Source of the DNA: Neisseriaceae bacterium
Lineage (GTDB): Bacteria; Pseudomonadota; Gammaproteobacteria; Burkholderiales; UBA11063
Assembly (NCBI GenBank): GCA_947441745.1
Contig: CANEUJ010000019.1
Location: 1 to 17,454, forward strand
Length of the DNA stretch: 17,454 nt
Direction: 5' to 3'
Positions within the stretch are counted from its first letter, which is position 1; each line of letters opens with the position of its first letter. The translations under genes and the position numbers were made by a program. The notes beneath the pieces are model-generated. The model saw only the letters and a list, made by a program, of their open reading frames with translations. It made no database searches and had not been told where the DNA came from. Positions 1 to 7,008 of the stretch are shown one piece after another.

Positions 1-211
1 TAATATTGCTGTTTTAGATGTTGTTAATTTTATTGAAGAAGTTTTGAGAAAAAAAGCACGGTATAAAATTATAAATCATGGTTTTCCGTTTGGGAAAGTA
101 AATATTTCTGATATTAAAGAAATTATAAATAAGTTATATATTGCATTTGATGAAGAAAGGTATTACTTAAATGCAATTAATAAAATAATAATAAATAATA
201 GGTTAGAGTAA
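1..211 (+). CDS. 3' end of a probable NAD-dependent sugar epimerase/reductase (5' truncated by window)
   Basis: An open frame enters from the left edge (first full codon at base 2) and ends at TAA 209-211, giving 69 residues of the C-terminus. The pattern, a helix with VLDVVNFIEEVLRKKA, then KIINHGFPFGKVNISDIKEII, then a FDEERYYLNAI tail, resembles the C-terminal end of short-chain NAD(P)-dependent nucleotide-sugar epimerases/reductases, in which a conserved Pro-containing loop is followed by a helix and a tyrosine-rich tail. The catalytic and Rossmann parts are outside the window, so the identity is an inference. The next gene starts one base after this stop, which implies co-transcription and translational coupling with the glycosyltransferases and supports a nucleotide-sugar role. 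It could instead be an unrelated AT-rich tail. Confidence 0.45.
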   Translation, partial: NIAVLDVVNFIEEVLRKKARYKIINHGFPFGKVNISDIKEIINKLYIAFDEERYYLNAINKIIINNRLE

Positions 212-212
212 A

Positions 213-3200
213 ATGAAAAATAAGGTTAAGAAAATTTATAAATATTACCAGTTGGGATATTTGAACAAAACAAATATAAAAAAGATCTTTCGTTTAATAA
301 GAGCTATGGGCATAAAACATGCATTTAATAAAACAAAGCAGTATCTGGGCTCTGTGAGGGCATTTGAACAAGGTGGCATGTATTCAGATATACTAAATTC
401 ATCATTCACTAAATACTTTGATATAGCAGTTATGCATAGCTTGAAAAACAAATTGGGTGATTCTATTGTTTTTACAACTCCATGTTTGTCATATGGTGGT
501 GGCGAGTTGTATTTATTAAGTTTAGCAAAATCAATACATGAATTAAATCCATCATTACATATTTTTGTAATTGTGCCGGAGTTTATTGGTACGTATAATC
601 CTAATATACACGGTGATTATGACTTTATTACATTTATTGCTTGTCGTGATTTTATTGCGGATGATAATTTAGAGGAGTCTTATAATTTTTTGAAGATTTT
701 TATTAGTGTAGTTAAACCTAAAATATTACATAATATAAACTCTTCCATTACATGGAGATTAATTATCAATGAATCTATTTTTCTTAGAAAAAATATTGAA
801 AAAATATATGCATGTATATTTTGCCCTCAGTATGATAATCTTGGAAATCTAGAGGGTTTTGCAAAAGAGTTTTTGCAAGATGGAATAAAAAAGGTTGATT
901 TACTTATTTCGGATAATCAAAATTTTAAATTATTCGCTTCACAAAACTTTAGACTATCACATGATGAATTGAAAAAAATTGTTACCATATATACTCCATG
1001 CAAATTTGGAAAATCTGATTCAGTTATTGCTGCGCAAAATAAAAACTTATCTAATATTCCACAAAAAAATATTAAGCTTCTCTGGATAGCACGTTTAGAT
1101 GAGCAAAAAAATGTCAATTTATTGTTTCAGATTGCTAATAAGTATACAGGGTTTTTGATTTATGTATATGGCTCAAGTATAGTTGAAGGTAAAAATAAGT
1201 TTAGTAATATACCCAAAAATATTATTTTAAAAGGTATAGAAATGGATATTGCTAAAATTATGCTTGATAACGACTATACAGCTATGATAATGACTTCTAG
1301 ATATGAAGGTATTCCAACTATTTTGATTATAGGCGGGTATTTAAATATACCAATTATAGCACCAGATGTTGGTGGTATAAGTGATTTAATTAATAATGAT
1401 ACAGGGTATCTATTGTCATCAAATCCATTACCAGTAGATTACAAGTTGGCTGTTGATAGAATTATTAATGATCATCAAGAGCGATTTAATAAAATTAATA
1501 GTATGCACAAGTTAATAGAAAAACGCCATTGTTTTGAAATGATGAAAGAGTCATTAATTAAACTCACGTATTTAGATATTTCGAAAGATAATGTGAGATC
1601 ACTTCCGCTAGTTAGTGTTATTATTCCGTGTTATAATCAATATCATTTTTTAATTTCTTGCATCGAGTCTGTTTATGGTGCCTATGCTGGGCCATTAGAT
1701 ATTATTGTTATTGATGATTTCTCTACTGAAGCTAAGAAAAAAACATATCAAAATATTATTAATAATATTTTCCCAGACGTTAGAGTTATTAATAATGATA
1801 GAAATTATGGAGTTTGTAATACTAGAAATATAGGCATAGATTTAGCTTTAGGAGATTATATACAATTTCTTGATGCTGATGATGTTTTGCTGCCCAATAA
1901 AATTTCCATTCAAGTTAGCCAGGTAGATGAAGAAAAAAATATTCTAATATGTGATTATTTTTTATCAGATGACAACATGGAGCTTTTAAAGTATGAATCA
2001 AGTATTAAGCAATTTAATTTGACATTAGAGAGTTTCTTATTGTTTTGGGAGCGTGGGTTCTGTATTCCAATTCATACAGCTTTATTTCCAAAGGCAATCA
2101 AGGAAAACAAATTTGATTCAAATTTATCATCACGAGAAGATTGGATTTTTTGGATTAGTTTATTAATCAATAATTATAAAATATCATATTTACCTTATCA
2201 AGGCGTTATATATAGAATGCATTTAGATAGCGTAACACATTCAAAATTTTTAATTGCAGGAAAAGCTTGGATAGATGCCGTTTATTTTATCCTGAATAAA
2301 ATTGAAGGAGAGGCTTTAGAGCTTAAATCAAAATTTATATCTGGTGCCACAGAACAGTATCTAAATTATTTTATCCCAAAGAGCATTCAAGAGTTATCAC
2401 AAAAATCAATTAATAATGAAGTGAATATAGTATTTGATAAATCGACGAAGTTCAATGAATTAGATGAATTAAAAGCAAAAATTGATTTTTATGCTAGTAC
2501 AAAAATATTTTTTGATAAGATGGCTGATATTACTATTATTATACCAGTTTATAATCATTTTGATAAATTATGGCAATGTATTCAAAGTGCAATAGATCAA
2601 ACTTGTACTGTGAAGGAAATTATTATATTAAATGATAATTCATCTGATAGCATGGTAATTGATTTATTATACTATATTGAAAATAAATTTAGTAATTATA
2701 TTAAAGTAATAAATTTTAATAAGAATATTGGAATTAGTAATATTCAAAATCATGCAATTGAAGTTGCAACAGGAAATTATATTTTATTTTTGGATTGTGA
2801 TGATTATTTAGAATTGAATGCAGTAGATGTTATGAGTCAGATATTAGAAAATAGTTCTCCTGATTATATATTTACAGATAACTACCATCTTATGGGGTTT
2901 GATAAAACATATAGTTGCTACGGTGGTTATGATAATATTAAATACTCATCAAATGAAAATATTTGTGTGGATTTATTATATGGAATGGTTGCTAATCATT
3001 TAAAAGTTATTAAGCGATCTTCACTTTTAGATTGTGGCTTATTTAATGAAAAATATAGCGGTGTTCAAGATTGGGATATGGCTTTAAAATTTTGTGAAAA
3101 AGGAATGACTTTCAAATATATACAAAAACCATTATATAATCATCGTATTCATGCAAACTCTGTTACAAATTCTATGAGGACAGTACAGTTCAAACTAATG

Positions 3201-3491
3201 AATTTAGTTAGGCGTAAATACCTAGAGATGCGTTATCCTCATATAAAAAGTGATAATTCAGATTCTGAAGTTGAAATAATTAAAGAGAGCTGTCAATTAT
3301 CAATAATTCAGGATTGTCTTGTACATAAAAAACAAATTATTTTTATGATAGATGAGCATACCTCATTAAATGATTATTGGTTTGTAAATGAATTTAATGC
3401 TTTTTTTAATCAAATATATATCAGTCATCCAAGTCAATATGCTATTTTGTGCGGGTATTTATGGGACCCAAAAATAATTTTGGTTAAATAA
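213..3491 (+). CDS. Multidomain glycosyltransferase, GT4-GT2-GT2 fusion (1092 aa)
   Basis: Likely builds part of a surface polysaccharide at the cytoplasmic face; no signal peptide or membrane segment is seen. There are three catalytic modules. (1) A GT-B fold GT4-like domain, about residues 80-440, has YGGGE near 92-96, LLWIARLDEQKN near 288-300 and SRYEGIP around E365, followed by APDVGG. (2) A GT-A GT2 domain, about 466-690, has SVIIPCYN from 468, the metal-binding FLDADD (D554, D556) and REDW (E642, D643). (3) A second GT2 domain, about 772-990, has ITIIIPVYN from 773, FLDCDD (D861, D863) and QDWD around D953. About 100 C-terminal residues are unassigned. In the GT4 EX7E motif the second glutamate is Ile373, so that domain may be altered or inactive. 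The start at 213 lies one base after the upstream stop, with GGTTAGAG just before it. Donor and acceptor sugars cannot be read from the sequence. Confidence 0.88.
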   Translation: MKNKVKKIYKYYQLGYLNKTNIKKIFRLIRAMGIKHAFNKTKQYLGSVRAFEQGGMYSDILNSSFTKYFDIAVMHSLKNKLGDSIVFTTPCLSYGGGELYLLSLAKSIHELNPSLHIFVIVPEFIGTYNPNIHGDYDFITFIACRDFIADDNLEESYNFLKIFISVVKPKILHNINSSITWRLIINESIFLRKNIEKIYACIFCPQYDNLGNLEGFAKEFLQDGIKKVDLLISDNQNFKLFASQNFRLSHDELKKIVTIYTPCKFGKSDSVIAAQNKNLSNIPQKNIKLLWIARLDEQKNVNLLFQIANKYTGFLIYVYGSSIVEGKNKFSNIPKNIILKGIEMDIAKIMLDNDYTAMIMTSRYEGIPTILIIGGYLNIPIIAPDVGGISDLINNDTGYLLSSNPLPVDYKLAVDRIINDHQERFNKINSMHKLIEKRHCFEMMKESLIKLTYLDISKDNVRSLPLVSVIIPCYNQYHFLISCIESVYGAYAGPLDIIVIDDFSTEAKKKTYQNIINNIFPDVRVINNDRNYGVCNTRNIGIDLALGDYIQFLDADDVLLPNKISIQVSQVDEEKNILICDYFLSDDNMELLKYESSIKQFNLTLESFLLFWERGFCIPIHTALFPKAIKENKFDSNLSSREDWIFWISLLINNYKISYLPYQGVIYRMHLDSVTHSKFLIAGKAWIDAVYFILNKIEGEALELKSKFISGATEQYLNYFIPKSIQELSQKSINNEVNIVFDKSTKFNELDELKAKIDFYASTKIFFDKMADITIIIPVYNHFDKLWQCIQSAIDQTCTVKEIIILNDNSSDSMVIDLLYYIENKFSNYIKVINFNKNIGISNIQNHAIEVATGNYILFLDCDDYLELNAVDVMSQILENSSPDYIFTDNYHLMGFDKTYSCYGGYDNIKYSSNENICVDLLYGMVANHLKVIKRSSLLDCGLFNEKYSGVQDWDMALKFCEKGMTFKYIQKPLYNHRIHANSVTNSMRTVQFKLMNLVRRKYLEMRYPHIKSDNSDSEVEIIKESCQLSIIQDCLVHKKQIIFMIDEHTSLNDYWFVNEFNAFFNQIYISHPSQYAILCGYLWDPKIILVK

Positions 3492-3511
3492 AATTTGTAA
3501 GTTGTTAAAAA

Positions 3512-4336
3512 ATGGATATTTCTGTAATTATTCCTTGTTATAATCAAGGAAAGTACTTGGTTGAAGCAATTGATTCTGTTGAAAAAATTAGTGCGTCTTT
3601 GTTAATTGAGATATTGATAATTAATGATGGATCAGATGATGTGGAAACTCTTGAGGTTTTAGATAGATTGCTAGAATCTGGTTATAGAGTAATTAATTTT
3701 AATAATCGTGGAGTATCAAGTGCACGAAATAAAGGTTTGGAGTTGTCTACGGGGAAATATATTCAGTTTTTGGATGCAGATGATATTATCATCAATAATA
3801 AATTTGTTAGGCAACTTGAATTCTTTGCTCATGATCCTAATTTGAATGTGGCGGTGAGTGATTTTTTATTTGCTGAAGAAGATTTATCAAAAACGTATAG
3901 TTTATCGACTCACCAAGCATTTTTTAGCGAAAATTATCCTTTAGAGAGCTTTCTATTTTCTTGGGATAAGGGGTTTTCGATACCTATTCATTGTTTTTTA
4001 TTTAAAAGGGAAGTGTTTTATCAACAAAATCAAAGAATTAAGTTTGATGTTAATTTAGCATCGCGTGAGGATTGGCTTATGTGGTGTAAAATAGCCCTTG
4101 CAAATGCCAAATTCAAATTTGATTCAGAAGTAATGGCAATTTATCGCAAGCACAATTCTTCGATGACAAAAAATGTTATAAAATCTTTAAAAGGTTTTTT
4201 GATAGCTCAAACTAAAGTTGCTGGTTTGATTAATGATCCGTGGCTACGTTATAAGTTTATTAAATATAGTATTTTTAGATTATTTCGTATAAAACATGTT
4301 ATTAAATTAATATCTTATTTAGTTAAAAAGATTTAA
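3512..4336 (+). CDS. GT2 family glycosyltransferase, paralogue of the middle domain of the upstream protein
   Basis: A 274-residue inverting GT-A enzyme. SVIIPCYNQ lies at residues 4-12, the metal-binding FLDADD has D88 and D90, and the catalytic-base region SREDW has E186 and D187. It lacks a transmembrane anchor, and its basic hydrophobic C-terminus (about 235-274, rich in I, L, K and R) could bind the membrane surface. Residues 145-188 match residues 606-644 of the preceding protein closely: both share ESFL, a W, a GF-IPIH stretch and SREDW. The gene therefore looks like a duplication of that domain. It starts 20 bases after the previous stop with only a weak ribosome binding site, so coupling to the upstream gene is likely. 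The sugar specificity is unknown. Confidence 0.88.
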   Translation: MDISVIIPCYNQGKYLVEAIDSVEKISASLLIEILIINDGSDDVETLEVLDRLLESGYRVINFNNRGVSSARNKGLELSTGKYIQFLDADDIIINNKFVRQLEFFAHDPNLNVAVSDFLFAEEDLSKTYSLSTHQAFFSENYPLESFLFSWDKGFSIPIHCFLFKREVFYQQNQRIKFDVNLASREDWLMWCKIALANAKFKFDSEVMAIYRKHNSSMTKNVIKSLKGFLIAQTKVAGLINDPWLRYKFIKYSIFRLFRIKHVIKLISYLVKKI

Positions 4337-4380
4337 AATAGGATAGCAAAACACATGAAGTAGTATATAAATTAACAAAT

Positions 4381-5346
4381 ATGTTAGAATCATTGACTCA
4401 TGTTAAGAAATTATTAAAAAATATTATGAAAATATCTTTATTTATCCCAACATATAATGCCGCAACAGATGCGCATCAAACATTTAGTGACACACTGGCA
4501 AATATAGCGAAAGCAAATCTACATAGAGTTTTAGTAATTGATTCATCTTCTACTGATCATACCTTAGATCTAGTTAATCAATTTGGGTTTGAAAGTATAG
4601 TCATACCTAATAATGAGTTTGATCATGGTGGAACGCGTCAAAAAGGATTAGAAGTTCTCGCAGATAGTGATATTATTATCTATCTTACACAAGATGTGTT
4701 AATTGAAGATCCTAATGCGATTATTAATTTAGCTGGGGTGCTAATTGAGAATGAAAAAATTGCTGGGGCATATGCTAGACAATTACCTCATGATAATGCT
4801 GATATTTATGCTCGGCATCTAAGAAAGTATAATTATGGTTCTACAAGCTATGTGCGTAAATATAACGATAGATTTATTTCTGGTATGCGTTGTATTTTTT
4901 CATCAGATTCATTTGCTGCTTATAAAGTTTCGGTATTAAAAGAAGTTGGTGGGTTTCCTGACCATTTAATTATGGGCGAAGATGTATATCTTTTTGCTAA
5001 ATTTTTACATGCTGGTTATAAAGTCGCTTATGCTGCTGATGTTACGTGCAAACACTCTCATAATTATACAATTAGTCAGACATTTCAGCGTTATTTTGAT
5101 ATTGGTGTATTTCATAAATCAGAGTCCTGGATATTAGAAGAGTTTGGAACTGCTAATAAGGATGGTATAAAGTATTTGTTATCTGAATTAAAATATGTAG
5201 CTCTTCGCAGACCTTGGCTTTTGCCAGTTTCTTTAGCTCTTACCTTTACGAAATACTGTGGTTATAAACTTGGGCGTAATTATGATGAGATTGGTGTTAG
5301 ATTATGCCGAAAATTTAGTAAAAATAAAACTTTCTGGTGGCAGTAA
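4381..5346 (+). CDS. Rhamnosyltransferase-like GT2 glycosyltransferase
   Basis: A 321-residue GT-A enzyme resembling the bacterial rhamnosyltransferase (WbbL/COG1216-type) branch of GT2. Visible marks are ISLFIPTYNA (18-27), VIDSSSTDHT (52-61), the FDHGGTR loop (80-86), TQD (103-105) in place of the usual DXD, GED (199-201), HSHNYT (225-230) and RYFDIGVFH. These are typical of enzymes adding deoxyhexoses, often L-rhamnose, to O-antigen or capsule. An in-frame ATG at 4426 (residue 16) sits right before the domain and is an equally good start; neither has a clear ribosome binding site. The 44-bp gap to the gene upstream shows no obvious promoter or terminator. It is the last gene of the polysaccharide block and converges on hipA. 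The family call is firm, but the rhamnose specificity is inferred. Confidence 0.85.
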   Translation: MLESLTHVKKLLKNIMKISLFIPTYNAATDAHQTFSDTLANIAKANLHRVLVIDSSSTDHTLDLVNQFGFESIVIPNNEFDHGGTRQKGLEVLADSDIIIYLTQDVLIEDPNAIINLAGVLIENEKIAGAYARQLPHDNADIYARHLRKYNYGSTSYVRKYNDRFISGMRCIFSSDSFAAYKVSVLKEVGGFPDHLIMGEDVYLFAKFLHAGYKVAYAADVTCKHSHNYTISQTFQRYFDIGVFHKSESWILEEFGTANKDGIKYLLSELKYVALRRPWLLPVSLALTFTKYCGYKLGRNYDEIGVRLCRKFSKNKTFWWQ

Positions 5347-5385
5347 GTTGTTTTTGGTTCATATTAGTGCCTAGAACTAATAATA

Positions 5386-6609
5386 CTAAGCTTTCTGCAA
5401 GTGTTTATTAATCATAGTAATAGAGTTTTTTGTTACACCTGTATTTTTAGCGATTTCACTCCACATCGATGCAGCAGATTGTATTTCATCAATAATTTCC
5501 CCTGCGCGTTGTTTATTTATATTACCAATTTCAGCTAATTGTAATAGATGTTGCTTGTTTGGTGATTTACCTTCTCCCATAACTGTTGTACAGTGTTCGC
5601 CAGATGGTCCCGATGAGAATGTAAGATCATATGCGGGAGATATCCTCCATGTATTGTCTAAATTTAGCAAATAAGAGAAGTTTTTGGCATGATCGTCACG
5701 GTTATGCATATAAACGTTAAAGGTAGCCAACCTAAATAGTTTTTCACATTCACTAATGTTTTTTGTAAGCCAAAATGTAGCTTTCATAATGGTTTCATAA
5801 TCTAGGCTTGGAATTCGATGATCAACATGTAGTAGCCCGCTGATAGAATGCATATGTAGTTTATTGTTATCAATGCGATCAAAGCGTTTAACTCCAAAAT
5901 AACCGCCAGTATTGTTTTTTGATAAGAATAATCGTGCTTCTGGTACATCAATTTTAGCTTTTAGTGCTATTAAATGATATGCATATTCAATAGCTCCAAT
6001 ATCTTTAGGGTCAATTGATGAACGAAATTTAATAATCCAATCATTATGTTTATTTGATGCAGATTTTGCATTTAGTAAATTAACTAAGTATTTTGGTCTG
6101 GCACCAGCTGATGAGCCATTTAGAAGAAGGAGTTCCTCAATAAATGTTTCTTCGTCATGCTCTTGGAATTGAATTATATGATTTGCAATTTCATCTAGCT
6201 GTTCGACATTATTATAAATGGTTTGTGTATTTGAAGTATATTCAGGCTCATATGATAAAGCCCCCATACCATTATTACCTACATAGCAAAGTCGCTCAAG
6301 AGGTGAAATATCATGAGGGTTAATACCAGATTTTACTAAGCTTCTGTCTAAAAGCAAACGTCCCCAGCCATCTGGTAAGCTATCATTAAATACACCAAAT
6401 AATCCCTCGAAGATAAAATCTTCAGATGATATTGCACCTAATTGTAGAGGGAGTTTGAATGGAGATAACTCAATCCCAGTTTTTATAAAATCTGGATCAT
6501 ACTCAAAAAATATTTTATGATTTTTACGTGCAAGTCGTCCCATTAGAGTTTTATTAGTACCAGGTTCGAAATACACATTTACTATTGGCGAATCATTTTT
6601 GATTTTCAT
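5386..6609 (-). CDS. hipA: HipA-family serine/threonine kinase toxin
   Basis: A 407-residue HipA-like kinase, a type II toxin that in characterised cases phosphorylates an aminoacyl-tRNA synthetase or a similar target and induces dormancy. An N-terminal HipA_N segment (about 8-115) precedes the kinase core. The glycine/serine loop GSSAGARPK spans 165-173, where S166 occupies the place of the E. coli Ser150 autophosphorylation site by motif alignment. K194 in WIIKF is the ATP lysine, RDDHAKN spans 304-310 with D306 as catalytic base, and AYD spans 326-328 with metal-binding D328. All key residues are present, so it should be active. The start overlaps the hipB stop (ATGA), preceded by GAGGT five bases upstream, giving translational coupling to its antitoxin. 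The target is unknown. Confidence 0.93.
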   Translation of the reverse strand: MKIKNDSPIVNVYFEPGTNKTLMGRLARKNHKIFFEYDPDFIKTGIELSPFKLPLQLGAISSEDFIFEGLFGVFNDSLPDGWGRLLLDRSLVKSGINPHDISPLERLCYVGNNGMGALSYEPEYTSNTQTIYNNVEQLDEIANHIIQFQEHDEETFIEELLLLNGSSAGARPKYLVNLLNAKSASNKHNDWIIKFRSSIDPKDIGAIEYAYHLIALKAKIDVPEARLFLSKNNTGGYFGVKRFDRIDNNKLHMHSISGLLHVDHRIPSLDYETIMKATFWLTKNISECEKLFRLATFNVYMHNRDDHAKNFSYLLNLDNTWRISPAYDLTFSSGPSGEHCTTVMGEGKSPNKQHLLQLAEIGNINKQRAGEIIDEIQSAASMWSEIAKNTGVTKNSITMINKHLQKA

Positions 6610-6911
6610 TTACGACCTCGATGTCTTGAATTATCTTGTAAAATATCTTCCAAGGAAATAGGTTTGTTAATAGCCGTCTTTGTAAATAGTTGATCAAAAT
6701 TATCTATGGAATCCAAAATGTAAGATATTTGTAATAATGATTCTAGAGATATTTTGCCACGTTGCTCAAATTTTTTTAAACTACCTAAGCTAACTCCAGA
6801 TCGCTCTGCTAGAGTTTTTTGACTTAAATTTAGAGATAGTCGTTTTTCGCGAGCTCGATTTGCTATTTCAAGTGCAACTTCTTTTGGAGTGCTAAAAAAA
6901 TTAATGGACAT
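6606..6911 (-). CDS. hipB: HipB-like XRE-family antitoxin/autorepressor
   Basis: A 101-residue Xre/Cro-type helix-turn-helix protein. The HTH spans about residues 20-65, with REKRLSLNLSQKTLAERSG and then VSLGSLKKFEQRG as the turn and recognition helix. A short tail ends in basic NSRHRGRK. It should neutralise HipA and repress its own promoter. The start is taken as ATG at 6911 because AAGGG (6920-6924) lies eight bases upstream. A longer in-frame start, TTG at 6932, would add seven residues but lacks such a site and is less likely. The stop overlaps the hipA start by four bases. The ribosome binding site and ATG lie inside a 20-bp repeat that also covers the promoter -10 box, which points to operator-based autoregulation. 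Confidence 0.9.
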   Translation of the reverse strand: MSINFFSTPKEVALEIANRAREKRLSLNLSQKTLAERSGVSLGSLKKFEQRGKISLESLLQISYILDSIDNFDQLFTKTAINKPISLEDILQDNSRHRGRK

Positions 6912-6926
6912 TATAATAGCCCTTAT
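6907..6926. repeat. Putative HipB operator O2 (direct repeat copy over hipB RBS and start)
   Basis: The second copy reads GACATTATAATAGCCCTTAT. It is in the same orientation as the copy at 6948-6967, with centres 41 bp apart (about four helical turns), so both would face the same side of the helix. It contains the hipB ribosome binding site (AAGGG on the minus strand, 6920-6924) and the ATG (6909-6911). It could serve as a second HipB site supporting cooperative binding. Confidence 0.6.
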
Positions 6927-6947
6927 TGCCAAATATTATATTTAGTA

Positions 6948-6967
6948 GATATTATAATAGCCTTTAT
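6948..6967. repeat. Putative HipB operator O1 (direct repeat copy over the -10 box)
   Basis: Plus-strand GATATTATAATAGCCTTTAT matches the copy at 6907-6926 in 18 of 20 positions, including a 12-base identical core, ATTATAATAGCC. The core includes the palindrome TATTATAATA (6950-6959). The copy covers the -10 hexamer and part of the spacer of the hipBA promoter, so a bound repressor would block RNA polymerase. The operator function is inferred from position and repetition. Confidence 0.65.
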
Positions 6968-6979
6968 ATAATATGTCAA
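6951..6979 (-). promoter_or_regulatory. Consensus sigma70 promoter of hipBA
   Basis: On the minus strand there is a perfect TTGACA (-35, plus-strand bases 6974-6979), a 17-bp spacer and a perfect TATAAT (-10, 6951-6956). Transcription would begin near 6944, giving a leader of about 30 nt before the hipB ATG at 6911. A promoter this strong needs tight repression, which the overlapping repeats would allow. It lies in the 97-bp gap between hipB and the 3' end of glpD, so hipBA need not depend on read-through from the glp genes. Confidence 0.85.
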
Positions 6980-7008
6980 GATTATATTTTCTCTAAAGTT
7001 GTATTCTG

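Noticed and set aside
5363..5381. ATTAGT / ACTAAT inverted repeat between the last glycosyltransferase and hipA
   Set aside because: The stem is only six AT-rich base pairs with a seven-base loop and no U-tract, too weak to call a terminator in DNA of this composition.
6912..6932. Upstream TTG start for hipB adding seven residues
   Set aside because: The ATG at 6911 has AAGGG at ideal spacing, while the TTG at 6932 has no ribosome binding site and would leave a leader of only about a dozen bases from the predicted transcription start.
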